Positions 34,020 through 43,163 of a stretch of DNA of 64,000 nt are shown piece after piece. Position 1 is the stretch's first letter. Each line of letters begins with the position of its first letter. A model generated the notes under the pieces. The model searched no databases. It was not told where the DNA came from and saw nothing but the letters and a program-made list of their open reading frames with translations. The DNA is from Bacillota bacterium. Its GTDB lineage: Bacteria > Bacillota > Clostridia > Acetivibrionales > DSM-1351. A program made the position numbers and the translations under genes. The stretch lies in NCBI GenBank assembly GCA_023393115.1, contig JAEWMS010000077.1:1-64000 (forward strand), read 5' to 3'.

Positions 34020-35159
34020 CTAAACTTTGGACAGCTTCCGCTTCTGGTAAAGTATTAGCCCCAAACAGAAATATATTACTGAAAGTATTACAATCATAAT
34101 CATTTCGAAACCCACATCGGCAAGGCCGCTTCCAAAGTTTAAAATTTTATTGAACGCATTTGCCGTATGAGTTAACGGCAATATATCAGTTACTCCAAAG
34201 GGATGGCCGAAGACCGTCAAAATATTCATTTTAGGTAGTGGAAACATGCTTCCTGAAAAGAACATCAAAAGAAAAAACGGAAAACAACCGATTGTCAGTA
34301 CATCAAAAACCGAGTTTAGAAAGCTTGCTACCAAAAGGCTTACTGAAACCATCGAAAAGCTGGAAACTATTCCGACTATCAGTACCGGTCCAAATTCTCC
34401 TACCGGTTTATACCCCAGTAGTAAAGCGGCCACGTAGGATAAAACTACTGCTAAAACAGCAATCACTGACTGAACTATGCATATTCCCGATAGAAAGTTA
34501 AAAGCACCCAAGCGACTAAGCTTAAGTCTGATTATGGTTCTTTTATCATTCTCCTTGACTATTGAAGCACAGGCAGTAAAAAGAATCATTAATACTGCAA
34601 GAGAAATCATTCCTGGAACATAACTTTCAAATTCATTTAGAGGTTGCTTTTTTTCAAGAAAGGTTTCTTTTATTGTTGAGGGTAATGTAATTTCAGCGAT
34701 ATCTATTCCCTGCTTGTAAATTATATCTGAAACCATGATTGCTGCTATAGTGTACTTTACATTGCCCGTACTTCCAAGAATTTCAACGGCCACTGTTGAA
34801 TTTTTATCATTTATAGCCATAAACAGAGTCTTTGAATAATTTTCCGGAATAATCATACCCAAATCTACTGATTTATCCTTTACTTTCGTTTCGAGCATGC
34901 TTTTATCAGTATAATCAAATAATTTAAACAGCTTTGAATCCTTCTCACCCAGCGAACTCTCCAATAATTTGGTAAGCTCTGTGGATTTGTTACCACGGTC
35001 ATAATTAATTATTCCGATATTATAAGTTGTAGGCTCACTTCCATAATACAAATTCATTAATAATACAAAAAAAGGTGAAAACGCAAGGACCAAAATAATA
35101 ACCTTCCAGTCTCTAAGGTTTTCTTTCAACGTCTTAACAATAGATGCTATCAGCTTCAT
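34020..35159 (-). CDS. ABC-2 type transporter permease
   Basis: A 379-residue permease. TM1 lies at about 18-36, followed by a large extracellular domain of about 135 residues (YDRGNKSTELTKLLE, then IIPENYSK) and five C-terminal helices beginning with PGMISLAVLMILFTACA. This is the DUF3533/YhgE-like ABC-2 plan seen in drug, lipid or polysaccharide exporters. It overlaps the ATPase gene by 4 bp and depends on it for energy. The operon is led by a TetR regulator, so efflux of a toxic compound that is the TetR ligand is the likeliest role. Confidence 0.9.
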   Translation of the reverse strand: MKLIASIVKTLKENLRDWKVIILVLAFSPFFVLLMNLYYGSEPTTYNIGIINYDRGNKSTELTKLLESSLGEKDSKLFKLFDYTDKSMLETKVKDKSVDLGMIIPENYSKTLFMAINDKNSTVAVEILGSTGNVKYTIAAIMVSDIIYKQGIDIAEITLPSTIKETFLEKKQPLNEFESYVPGMISLAVLMILFTACASIVKENDKRTIIRLKLSRLGAFNFLSGICIVQSVIAVLAVVLSYVAALLLGYKPVGEFGPVLIVGIVSSFSMVSVSLLVASFLNSVFDVLTIGCFPFFLLMFFSGSMFPLPKMNILTVFGHPFGVTDILPLTHTANAFNKILNFGSGLADVGFEMIMIVILSVIYFCLGLILYQKRKLSKV

Positions 35160-36103
35160 TCTCTCAGTCCCCTTCCAGTCATGGAAATAAACGCGTCCTC
35201 CAGAGTTCTTTTTCTGATTGTCATATCCTCAATACAAATTTCATATTTCTTCATTATTTCGTTTACTGCAGGAATCAGTTCTAAAACTTCATTGGCTCCA
35301 AGCAGGAAAAACCCGTCAGTAAATTTACTTTGCTTAAATTCCTTTTGAAGTTCCATGAGCACCCTTTCACCTAGTTCCTTTGACACCTTGCTGACACGTA
35401 TTTGCAGTATGTCACCGATACCTGACTGCTGCTTTATTTTATTGGGCGTATCTATTAGTAATATCTTTCCATGATCTACAATTGCAACTCTGTCCGATAA
35501 TCTGTCAGCTTCATCCATATCATGGGTGGTAAGTATTACAGTCCGCTCTTTTGCCAGCTGCCTTACAAAATCCCTTACAAGGATTCTGCTCTGAGGGTCG
35601 AGCCCAGCCTGGGGCTCATCCAGAATTATCAGCTCAGGATCATGTGCAATAGCTAAAGCAATATTTAGCCTTCTTTGCATCCCCCCTGATAAAGTTTTTG
35701 CCAGCTTGTTTCTTTTTTCCCATAGCCCCAGTGCTTCGAGGAGGCTCTCTGCTCTGTTTCTGGCAAACTTTGGTGGTTTATCGTATGCCATAACTACAAA
35801 TTTCAATTGCTCAATACAGGTAAGATGCTCCCAGACAACTATTTCCTGTGGACATAGGCCAATCATGGCTTTAATTCTATTATAATCAGAAGCGAAAGAA
35901 GCCCCATTAACTCGAATATCTCCCGAATCAGCCTTTATCAAGCCGCACAGCATTTTAATGGTTGTGGTTTTACCGGCCCCGTTTGGACCTAACAGTCCAA
36001 ACACCTCTCCTCTTTCCACTGAAAAGCTGATATTGTCAACTGCAGTAAAATCATTAAAGCTCTTACTCAGTCCTTTAACCGATAGTATAGTGCAATTATC
36101 CAA
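35156..36103 (-). CDS. ABC-2 transporter ATP-binding protein
   Basis: A 315-residue ATPase with Walker A GPNGAGKTTTIKML, Q-loop GLCPQEIVVW, signature LSGGMQRRLNIALAI, Walker B LIILDEPQAGLDP and H-loop TTHDMDEA. The last 80 residues form the extra C-terminal domain common in drug/polyketide-exporter (DrrA-like) subunits. It starts at TTG, 6 bases after GGGGG and one base past the TetR stop, so it is translationally linked to that gene. Confidence 0.93.
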   Translation of the reverse strand: MDNCTILSVKGLSKSFNDFTAVDNISFSVERGEVFGLLGPNGAGKTTTIKMLCGLIKADSGDIRVNGASFASDYNRIKAMIGLCPQEIVVWEHLTCIEQLKFVVMAYDKPPKFARNRAESLLEALGLWEKRNKLAKTLSGGMQRRLNIALAIAHDPELIILDEPQAGLDPQSRILVRDFVRQLAKERTVILTTHDMDEADRLSDRVAIVDHGKILLIDTPNKIKQQSGIGDILQIRVSKVSKELGERVLMELQKEFKQSKFTDGFFLLGANEVLELIPAVNEIMKKYEICIEDMTIRKRTLEDAFISMTGRGLRE

Positions 36104-36104
36104 T

Positions 36105-36686
36105 TCAATCCCCCCCGATCCACACTTTTTCTATTCTGGAACAAAGAATATCAATATCCTCCTGCGGATGGACAACGGCATAAGTCAATACACCGTCCAA
36201 AGCTCCCATTAAAGAAATGCCAAATGCCTCCGGGTCTGATATGTTTAGCTCACCTGAATCTTTAGCCTTTCTGAACATTTCAACAAAAAATGCTGAGCTC
36301 TGAGTCACATATTCCTTAAAATAATCCATCAGGATATCAGATTCAAGTGCCTTTGACATGGACAAAAACGAGAAGCTCATTTCTTTCGTCCTGGGTATCC
36401 AATAGTTTATGTACTGCCTTATATAGTATCTAATCCACTCAATGGCGCTTTTACCTTCTAAAGCCTTTAAAGCCATCTCGCTAATGGGTTCAGAAATTTT
36501 ATTGTTCGCTTCCATTAATAAGACTTCTTTATTGGGAAAGTAGTGATATAATCCGCCCTTACTGACTCCTGCCCTTTTTGCTATTGAGTCCATAGAAGCA
36601 CCGTTATAGCCTTTTTCTACAAATTCTTCAATAGCAGCTGTCAATAGTGACTCCATACGGCTTTCTCTGGATTGTTTCTTAGTCAT
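36105..36686 (-). CDS. TetR family repressor of the ABC-2 exporter
   Basis: A 193-residue regulator. The N-terminal helix-turn-helix is typical (LTAAIEEFVEKGYNGASMDS, then AKRAGVSKGGLYHYFPNKEVLL). The C-terminal ligand-binding domain is hydrophobic and helical, as expected for drug sensors. The ATG used has GGAG about 10 bases upstream; a longer in-frame form lacks a site. It is the first gene of the TetR-ATPase-permease operon and has a perfect 9+5+9 palindrome about 70 bp upstream, its probable own operator. Confidence 0.92.
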   Translation of the reverse strand: MTKKQSRESRMESLLTAAIEEFVEKGYNGASMDSIAKRAGVSKGGLYHYFPNKEVLLMEANNKISEPISEMALKALEGKSAIEWIRYYIRQYINYWIPRTKEMSFSFLSMSKALESDILMDYFKEYVTQSSAFFVEMFRKAKDSGELNISDPEAFGISLMGALDGVLTYAVVHPQEDIDILCSRIEKVWIGGD

Positions 36687-36757
36687 CAATAACCAACTCC
36701 CTAAACCTAAAACATATCGAAAATAAAACATATTAAAACTAAGACATATTAATGCAG

Positions 36758-36780
36758 AACATACCGACTGACGGTATGTT
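36758..36780 (-). promoter_or_regulatory. Probable TetR operator
   Basis: A perfect inverted repeat, AACATACCG, 5 bases, CGGTATGTT. The TACCG(N5)CGGTA core is typical of TetR-family operators. Placed between the regulator's start and its probable promoter, it suggests autorepression of the exporter operon. Confidence 0.75.
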
Positions 36781-36854
36781 TTTAGTTTACCATATATTTC
36801 TATTCATGGCAATACAAGAACTCCATTAAGTTATTCTTTATATACACATTTCTA

Positions 36855-36906
36855 TAAAAAAAATAAAAGCCCGAATCGAAATTGGTAATTCGGACTTTTA
36901 TTTTTC
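36855..36906. terminator. Terminator of the CotF-like coat gene
   Basis: A stem of about 15 bp (AATAAAAG-CCGAAT/ATTCGG-CTTTTATT, one mismatch) with an 11-base loop and A/T tracts on both sides. It ends the coat-protein gene on the minus strand. Confidence 0.85.
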
Positions 36907-36920
36907 TTCATAATTATTAT

Positions 36921-37403
36921 TTATTGTTGAACGTTGTACATTCCCTTACTTTCCATGTACTGAAACACTGCTTCCCCATGTTTCTGTTCTTCTTTCTGAA
37001 TATGATTCAATACATCACGGACTCTGGTGTCTTTGAATTCGAAAATAGCAGTGTTATATGCTCCTGATACATATTTCTCAGTCATCAATATATCTGTGCA
37101 CATGTCCTTGTCAGACATATTCACACATGTACTTTGATTACTGCCCGCAGCGTTCATTGAATTTTGGGGTTGGTTCTGTTGTTGACCTTGCGGTTGATTT
37201 GTCTGGGGAATCTGACCGCTTAAAAGCTGATTCAGGCTGTTGAGATGGGTTTTTTCTCCCTGCCCGTTTGCATTAAATATTTGCTTAAGCTGACTGTCTT
37301 TCGCCTGATTTGCATAGTTAGTGTATTTTTCTATGCATATTTGTTCATGACTCTTTTGGTCCTCCAGCAGCATTCTTTCCTTTTGTGAAAATTGTATTTC
37401 CAT
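36921..37403 (-). CDS. CotF-like spore coat protein
   Basis: A 160-residue protein with two helical ferritin-like segments. The first is KERMLLEDQKSHEQICIEKY, the second MCTDILMTEKYVSGAYNTAI, followed by VLNHIQKEEQKHGE. They are separated by a Gln/Asn/Pro-rich linker (QIPQTNQPQGQQQNQPQNS). The HEQ/EKY and KEEQKHGE helices are as in CotF/DUF-type spore coat proteins of Bacillus and Clostridium. It probably assembles in the spore coat late in sporulation. The ATG used has GGAGGTG upstream; an extended form lacks one. Confidence 0.85.
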   Translation of the reverse strand: MEIQFSQKERMLLEDQKSHEQICIEKYTNYANQAKDSQLKQIFNANGQGEKTHLNSLNQLLSGQIPQTNQPQGQQQNQPQNSMNAAGSNQSTCVNMSDKDMCTDILMTEKYVSGAYNTAIFEFKDTRVRDVLNHIQKEEQKHGEAVFQYMESKGMYNVQQ

Positions 37404-37502
37404 AATATACACCTCCAGATAATATTGTGTGTATATTATGAATATTCTATTCCACATTCCCGTCTTATACTTACGATCCATATCTCAAGGTAAACAGGAA
37501 TA

Positions 37503-39476
37503 TTATGCAGGCCTTACACCGTTATTCAACCAGTCAACAAATTGATTTTCGGTAATTATACTAATCCCCAGTTCCTTTGCCTTTTTATTCTTGGAAGAAC
37601 CGGACAAATTATCGTTATTAATCAGGTAATTCGTTTTTGAGGTTACAGAACCTGTAACCTTTCCACCCTTTGCTTCAATTACTTCTTTTAATTCGTCCCG
37701 GTTTTTAAATTGCTCAACAGAACCTGTTATAACAAACACAATGTTATCAAATATCTGCTCGGTTTCGGTGGTTATTATTTCTTCAAATTCCAGCTCCTTC
37801 AGCAAATCCTCAACTATGAGCTGCTTTTTAGAATCAGCAAAAAACCTGACATAAGCCTCGGCCATAACTTCGCCTATACCTCCGATTTCAATCAAGTCAG
37901 GGAATTTTGCATTCTGAATGGCACTCCAGTCAAACTTGAAATATCTGCATATAAGTTTTGCATTTGACAAACCTACGTTAGGAATACCAAGACTGAAAAG
38001 AAGTCTTACAACGCTTGTATTTCTGGCTTTATTCACCGATGTTACAAGTTTATTGAAGGATTTTTCACCAAAACCCTCCATCTCGATTATTTCCTGTTTA
38101 AAGCGATCTATATGGAAAATGTCGGCTAGCTCCTTAATAAGTCCTTTTGCAATAAGCTTCTCAATTGTTGCTTCGGAAAGTCCCTCTATATTCATGGCGT
38201 CTCTGCTTACAAAATGCGTAAAGGACTTGATTTGTTTAGCCAAGCAATCATCGTTTAAGCAATAGAGAAACTTAACGCCGTTCTCCTGCCTTAATTCGGT
38301 TTCACCGTGACAGACCGGACAGTGTTCCGGAATCTCAGCCATACCGCTTCTGGTAAGGTTTTCAGATATCTGAGGTATTATCATATTAGCCTTATAAACT
38401 CCTATTGTGTCGCCTATACCCAGATCCAGGCCTTCCATAATGCTTATATTGTGAATACTGGCCCTGCTAACTGTGGTGCCTTCAAGTTCTACCGGCTCAA
38501 ATATCGCTATTGGGTTTATCAGACCTGTTCTCGATGCACTCCATTCAATTTCAACGAGCTTGGTTTCCTTAATTTCGTCCCTCCATTTAAAAGCGATTGA
38601 ATCCCGGGGGAATTTAGAGGTTGCTCCAAGGGATTCCCCATAAGCAATGTTATCAAAAGTCAATACAAGCCCATCTGACGGAAAATCATTATCATCAACA
38701 CGGTCGGAAAACCACTTTACTGTTTCTTCTATATTTTCGGAATTTACTTCTCTAGATTCAACAGTATCAAACCCCTGATCCCTGAGCCATTTCATCTGCG
38801 CAATTCTGGAATTGTTATAATCGGCATAATCGGCTTTTACCAGGGAAAACGCAAAGAAATGTACATTTCTTTCGGCTGTTATCCTGTTGTTCAGCTGCCG
38901 GACAGAACCACTGCACAGGTTACGTGGATTTTTATATTTAGCATCCACATCTTCGATTTCATTATTGATTTTTATGAAATCTGAATAGCGAATAATAGCC
39001 TCTCCCCTTAATACAAGTGTATCCTTATAGGCAATATTCATCGGAAGGTTTTTAAACACTTTGGCATTATTGGTAATAACTTCTCCTATTTCCCCACTCC
39101 CTCTGGTTACAGCTTTTACAAGGTTTCCGCCCTCATAGGTCAAAACTATGGTCAGGCCATCCAGCTTCCAGGACAGGACACCCGTCTGACTTCCAAGCCA
39201 GTCTTTCAGTGCTGCTACGTCCTTGGTTTTATCCAGTGAAAGCATGGGTTTTTCATGACGTTCCTTGGGAAGGTTTGACAGAACCTCGTATCCCACATTT
39301 ATAGTCGGACTGTTTGACAAAACAATGCCTGTTTCCTTTTCCAATTTCACAAGTTCATCATACAGCCTGTCGTATTCAATATTTGGCATTATCTCCCGGT
39401 CTTCCTGATAATATGCCTTGGAAGCCTGATTTAATATTTCAATTTTATACTTCATAATCTGAAGTTTATTATTCAT
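37503..39476 (-). CDS. ligA: NAD-dependent DNA ligase, divergent
   Basis: A 657-residue ligase with the whole LigA layout: domain Ia, an adenylation domain with active-site Lys in SWKLDGLTI (about residues 102-110), the OB fold, a zinc finger (CPVC and CLNDDC), helix-hairpin-helix repeats (IEGLSEATIEKL, then IGGIGEVMAEAY) and a C-terminal BRCT domain (NIVFVITGSVEQFK). Several normally strict blocks vary: EPKxDG is SWKLDG, and NPRNAAAGSLRQLD is NPRNLCSGSVRQLN. Clostridia often carry a second, divergent LigA, and this may be it rather than the replicative enzyme. ATG follows AAGGAG. Confidence 0.92.
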   Translation of the reverse strand: MNNKLQIMKYKIEILNQASKAYYQEDREIMPNIEYDRLYDELVKLEKETGIVLSNSPTINVGYEVLSNLPKERHEKPMLSLDKTKDVAALKDWLGSQTGVLSWKLDGLTIVLTYEGGNLVKAVTRGSGEIGEVITNNAKVFKNLPMNIAYKDTLVLRGEAIIRYSDFIKINNEIEDVDAKYKNPRNLCSGSVRQLNNRITAERNVHFFAFSLVKADYADYNNSRIAQMKWLRDQGFDTVESREVNSENIEETVKWFSDRVDDNDFPSDGLVLTFDNIAYGESLGATSKFPRDSIAFKWRDEIKETKLVEIEWSASRTGLINPIAIFEPVELEGTTVSRASIHNISIMEGLDLGIGDTIGVYKANMIIPQISENLTRSGMAEIPEHCPVCHGETELRQENGVKFLYCLNDDCLAKQIKSFTHFVSRDAMNIEGLSEATIEKLIAKGLIKELADIFHIDRFKQEIIEMEGFGEKSFNKLVTSVNKARNTSVVRLLFSLGIPNVGLSNAKLICRYFKFDWSAIQNAKFPDLIEIGGIGEVMAEAYVRFFADSKKQLIVEDLLKELEFEEIITTETEQIFDNIVFVITGSVEQFKNRDELKEVIEAKGGKVTGSVTSKTNYLINNDNLSGSSKNKKAKELGISIITENQFVDWLNNGVRPA

Positions 39477-39538
39477 TTCGGTTCTCCTTAAGTCTTTAAT
39501 TACTTTTCAGTTCTTATATCAAACAGTGAAAATAAACA

Positions 39539-40249
39539 CTAGTACTTCTTTGCTGACCGGCCTGTTCCCCCATTGCTCTTTAACAAAACCCGGTAAACAG
39601 CAAACAGTGAAGCAGCCAACCATAATACGCCCCAGACTACAGCAGGTATGTGTGTTAGGCGGGATATCAGCACGGCATCGGTAACCGGCATTTCCCCCAG
39701 GCTGAAAAACCCGAACAGGTTATTGACCTGCAATAAAACAGTATCAACAAAGGTATCATAAATTGCATATGTAACACTTCCGATACCAATTATTTCAATC
39801 ACCCAGTCATGTAGTTTTTCATTCTGAACCATATATATAATAATTGCAAAGGCTGCAAATATAACTGAATACAGCATTGTAAACGATATTATACCGGAGT
39901 ATTTGAAGGTAACCCCAAGAAATATTATTGCTATTAATCCGATTATGTATTTCTTAAATCTAGTGTTCTTCAATAGTAATATTCCTATTGCAAACAGAAC
40001 ACTTCCAAGGTATCCCCCATTTGCAATAAGAAAGGCCGACAGCCAATCCTTGGGCAGCGAGGTTACATGCCCGCTTTCATTGAAATATATACTTAACCCC
40101 GTTATACTGCTTCCTGTAACTGCGGCCATAAAAGCATGCCCAAGCTCGTGTAAAAATACTGTAAACAGCTTTATGGGTTTGATGATGATGGTATTCCATA
40201 AGCCTAAAAGAACTACAAGAATAATTAGTACTCTCCAGGTCTGTTTCAT
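39539..40249 (-). CDS. M50-type membrane metalloprotease-like protein
   Basis: A 236-residue membrane protein with about six hydrophobic segments. The zinc-binding motif HELGHAFMAAVTG lies near residue 34-46 at the end of the first helix. This matches the Peptidase_M50B-like family, distant relatives of site-2 proteases that may cleave membrane substrates. A second conserved Asp/Asn site is seen only as IANGGYLGSVLF, so proteolysis is plausible but not certain. The ATG used has GGAGAG 5 bases upstream; an in-frame ATG 11 codons earlier lacks a site. It follows gpr on the same strand behind a terminator. Confidence 0.8.
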   Translation of the reverse strand: MKQTWRVLIILVVLLGLWNTIIIKPIKLFTVFLHELGHAFMAAVTGSSITGLSIYFNESGHVTSLPKDWLSAFLIANGGYLGSVLFAIGILLLKNTRFKKYIIGLIAIIFLGVTFKYSGIISFTMLYSVIFAAFAIIIYMVQNEKLHDWVIEIIGIGSVTYAIYDTFVDTVLLQVNNLFGFFSLGEMPVTDAVLISRLTHIPAVVWGVLWLAASLFAVYRVLLKSNGGTGRSAKKY

Positions 40250-40294
40250 GCTGACTCTCCATTCAGTTAATGTCTGCTTCAATTATACCTTGAG

Positions 40295-40334
40295 AAAAGT
40301 GAATAGTGAAGAACTTTTCACTATTCACTTTTTA
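40295..40334 (-). terminator. Terminator of gpr
   Basis: A 15-bp perfect stem (AAAGTGAATAGTGAA/TTCACTATTCACTTT) with a 6-base loop and A/T-rich flanks. It lies just past the gpr stop on the minus strand. Confidence 0.9.
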
Positions 40335-40347
40335 GTCTCCACTGCCT

Positions 40348-41355
40348 TTACATCAAATATTTCCCCATATCCTCCATGCCGATGCCTTCATGCAAAGCCA
40401 TATTCAACCCATTTGCAACAACCTTGGAAACTCTGCTAATAATATCATCTATTTCCTTGGGAGTTACAATAAGATGACCTACAAAGGGGTTAAGCGCCTG
40501 CTTTATGAGCTCATACTTTTCCTCTCTGTCTATATTTTTAAGGGTATTATAAAAGTTGGAATCCGACGGCGCTTCCTTTATCAAACTGTCAATTATAAGA
40601 TCCATTGCGTCATTAGTCAGGGTTGCGGCTTCAACTACAGTGGGAACCCCAATGGCCACAACAGGCATGCCAAGAGTAGCCTTGCTGAGTTCCATTCTCT
40701 TGTTACCTACTCCTCCGCCGGGTGCAATACCCGTATCGGCTATCTGAATGGTGGTACTAAGGCGCTCCATGCTTCTTGCGGCTAACGCATCAATTGCGAT
40801 TAAGGCATCGGGTTTTATTCTTTCAACCACACCCTTTACTATTTCACCGGTTTCAATACCTGTGATACCCATAACACCCGGAGAAATAGCGCACACCGGT
40901 CTGACACCTTCATCTACATGTTCGGGGACAAATTCCAGAAGGTGTCTGGTAACCATTAAATTCGATATGACCTTGGGACCTATGGCATCAGGAGTTACAT
41001 TCCAATTGCCAAGACCAACAACAAGAGTAGTGGAATCCGGTTTTAAGTTGAGAATTGATTTTAATTCCCTGGCCATAGTATCGATTGCTTTCTGATTGAC
41101 TTCGAGATTGTTATCTTTTAGTTGTGGAACCTCAAGGGTGATGTAGTTTCCCATAGGCTTCCCTATAGACTGTTCACCGGTGGGAGAAGTAATCCTTACC
41201 CTTGTAACCTTAACATCATCATCTCCGGCGTTTTCAACCTCAACGCCAGGCGGTGTTTTGTGTTCAGCAGCCTGCTCTCTGGCCTGACTACTGTTCATAA
41301 ATATTTCATGAGCCTCAATAACAAGATCTGTACGCCTATTCGTTAAATTTACCAT
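40348..41355 (-). CDS. gpr: Germination protease (GPR endopeptidase)
   Basis: A 335-residue aspartic-type protease of family A25 that degrades small acid-soluble spore proteins at germination. It is made as a zymogen: the N-terminal segment MVNLTNR precedes RTDLVIEAHEIF, whose TDLxxEAHE pattern matches the mature start known for GPR. Family landmarks include GLGNWNVTPDAIGPKV, GIETGEIVKGVVERIKPD, DALAARSMERL and GIAPGGGVGNKR. It is normally transcribed in the forespore. ATG follows AAAGGA. The rpsT gene diverges from it, a neighbourhood found in other spore formers. Confidence 0.97.
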   Translation of the reverse strand: MVNLTNRRTDLVIEAHEIFMNSSQAREQAAEHKTPPGVEVENAGDDDVKVTRVRITSPTGEQSIGKPMGNYITLEVPQLKDNNLEVNQKAIDTMARELKSILNLKPDSTTLVVGLGNWNVTPDAIGPKVISNLMVTRHLLEFVPEHVDEGVRPVCAISPGVMGITGIETGEIVKGVVERIKPDALIAIDALAARSMERLSTTIQIADTGIAPGGGVGNKRMELSKATLGMPVVAIGVPTVVEAATLTNDAMDLIIDSLIKEAPSDSNFYNTLKNIDREEKYELIKQALNPFVGHLIVTPKEIDDIISRVSKVVANGLNMALHEGIGMEDMGKYLM

Positions 41356-41515
41356 GTAATCTGTCCTTTCAAAAATTAACTAAGCTACCATATAAACTGT
41401 ATTATTTCTAAAATACAATGTTTTTAGTATTGGGTTTTTTATGTCATTTATTTATAAAAAATAAAAATAGTATAAAAAAATAAGTAGTTGAAAATAGAAA
41501 AATAAGGGTTAATGC

Positions 41516-41544
41516 TTGCAATTTAAAAAAGTTCATGGTAAAAT
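41516..41544 (+). promoter_or_regulatory. Predicted promoter of rpsT
   Basis: TTGCAA (41516-41521), 17 bp, TAAAAT (41539-41544), on the plus strand about 100 bp before the start. The leader contains a short CGGTTA/TAACCG hairpin (41566-41580) that might serve control by S20. Confidence 0.65.
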
Positions 41545-41645
41545 ATCATCTGTTATGGGCAAGAAGCGGTTATTAACCGATTAAATATTATTGATTTTTT
41601 TTGCTCACGTATTACGCGAATTTAGGCTCGCAGGAGGTGAATATT

Positions 41646-41903
41646 TTGCCAAATATAAAATCAGCAATAAAAAGAGTAAAGGTTACTGAGAGTAAGACTC
41701 TAAAGAACACTATCAGAAAGTCAGCTCTTAAGACTTCTGTTAAGAAATGTAAAGAAGCTATTGCCAACGGTGAGGGTGCTGCTGAAGCATACAAAGCTAC
41801 TACCAAGGCTCTAGATAAAGCTGCAGCTAAAAACTTACTTCATAAAAACACCGCTGCGAGAAGAAAGTCCAGATTAGCAAAAGCTATAAATGCAGCTAAA
41901 TAA
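41646..41903 (+). CDS. rpsT: 30S ribosomal protein S20
   Basis: An 85-residue basic protein of the small ribosomal subunit that binds 16S rRNA early in assembly. It has the family start PNIKSAIKRVKVTES and the C-terminal NLLHKNTAARRKSRLAKAIN helix. It starts at TTG, 6 bases after GGAGGTG. A weak start is usual for rpsT, which in other bacteria controls its own translation. Low-frequency codons are absent, as for highly expressed genes. It diverges from gpr and is ended by a strong terminator. Confidence 0.98.
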   Translation: MPNIKSAIKRVKVTESKTLKNTIRKSALKTSVKKCKEAIANGEGAAEAYKATTKALDKAAAKNLLHKNTAARRKSRLAKAINAAK

Positions 41904-41918
41904 TTTTATGATAAAAGC

Positions 41919-41949
41919 AAAAACTCAGGCTAATAACCTGAGTTTTTTT
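41919..41949 (+). terminator. Rho-independent terminator of rpsT
   Basis: A 9-bp perfect stem (AAACTCAGG/CCTGAGTTT) with a 7-base loop, followed by TTTTG on the plus strand and reading as TTTTTG on the minus. Confidence 0.93.
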
Positions 41950-42020
41950 GTTGCATTTATTTTTTTGTTATCACCATGTTTTGTGTTACGTTTTATTTGG
42001 TTCTTTATTTGGTGCTTTGT

Positions 42021-43163
42021 CTATACAAACTCTACAAAAACTTGGTTTGCAAGATCCAACCCCAGGTTTGTCAGCTTAATTTTTCCACTTTCTGTTTCAA
42101 TCAGCTGTTTCTTTTTCAATTTATCAATTTTATCAGCATAAGTAACAAATATGTCCTGATTGAACCTGTCTTCAAATTTTTCTTTACTCACCCCATCTAT
42201 AAGCCTGAGTCCAAGGAACATATACTCGGCCATCTTCTCACAGAAATCTCTTACATACCTCTCTTCAACAGGCTTTTGACCTTTTGATAAATAATCTATA
42301 TACCCTTCAATTGAAGCTTGATTCTCAAACCTTATATCCTGCAGGTAAGAATGTGCTCCAGCCCCCAACCCAAGATATTCAATACAGTTCCAGTATATTA
42401 GGTTATGTTTACATTCATAACCCTTCTTGGCAAAATTAGAGAGTTCGTAGTGGTTAAAACCTTTTTTCTTAAGAAAATCAATGGCGTAATGGTACATTTC
42501 CCTATCCAGTTCATCATCCATTTCTACCAGTTTGCCGATTTCCAGCATCTCACCAAATTTAGTACCTTCCTCAATTTTCAGATCGTAAGCTGAAATATGT
42601 GTTAAATCAAGTTCTGTTAATACATCCAGAGTTTCTTTCCATTCCTCTAAAGTCTGTCCGGGTATACCAAATATTACATCAGCATTAATATTATCAAATC
42701 CTGCCTCTTTCGCCATTATAACGCTGGAAATAAAATCACTTTTATTATGCTGTCTACCAAGATACTTTAAGAGTTTTTCCTGACATGCCTGTAGGCCTAT
42801 GCTTATTCTGTTGATTCCGTATTGCCTGTAAGCCTTTAGTTTTTCCTCAGTTAGGGTTCCGGGGTTGCTCTCAATAGTAATTTCGCAAGGCTCCGAAACA
42901 TTATACCTCTCCCTTATGACATTCAAAAGCTCGCCTATGAATCTGTGCTCGACACAGGATGGAGTACCGCCTCCGATAAAAATAGTACCTATCTGGTTTA
43001 ATACCATTTCATCTCGGTACAAATCGATCTCCTTCTTCATGCAGGCAAAGTACTCTTCTGCTAAATCCAGTTTCCCAACGTAGGAATTAAAATCGCAATA
43101 ATTACATTTCGAACCGCAAAAAGGAACATGAATATAAAGACCGGTTTTATTCATAAGTGACAT
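42021..43163 (-). CDS. hemW: HemW-type radical SAM protein (heme chaperone)
   Basis: A 380-residue radical SAM protein. The cluster motif CGSKCNYCDFNSY (CxxxCxxC) is near residue 16-28. It continues with FIGGGTPS, SNPGTLTEEK, RISIGLQACQEK and the HemN C-terminal domain beginning near 290. HemW is usually misnamed oxygen-independent coproporphyrinogen III oxidase, but lacks the fourth N-terminal cysteine of HemN. Known members bind and deliver heme to respiratory enzymes. ATG follows AGGAG with 8-base spacing. In Bacilli it lies with rpsT, gpr, spoIIP and lepA; here spoIIP and lepA are absent between them. Confidence 0.92.
   Translation of the reverse strand: MSLMNKTGLYIHVPFCGSKCNYCDFNSYVGKLDLAEEYFACMKKEIDLYRDEMVLNQIGTIFIGGGTPSCVEHRFIGELLNVIRERYNVSEPCEITIESNPGTLTEEKLKAYRQYGINRISIGLQACQEKLLKYLGRQHNKSDFISSVIMAKEAGFDNINADVIFGIPGQTLEEWKETLDVLTELDLTHISAYDLKIEEGTKFGEMLEIGKLVEMDDELDREMYHYAIDFLKKKGFNHYELSNFAKKGYECKHNLIYWNCIEYLGLGAGAHSYLQDIRFENQASIEGYIDYLSKGQKPVEERYVRDFCEKMAEYMFLGLRLIDGVSKEKFEDRFNQDIFVTYADKIDKLKKKQLIETESGKIKLTNLGLDLANQVFVEFV

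Noticed and set aside
42021..43163. Calling the radical SAM gene a coproporphyrinogen dehydrogenase (hemN)
   Set aside because: It lacks the extra N-terminal cysteine and length of HemN; its context and motifs fit HemW.
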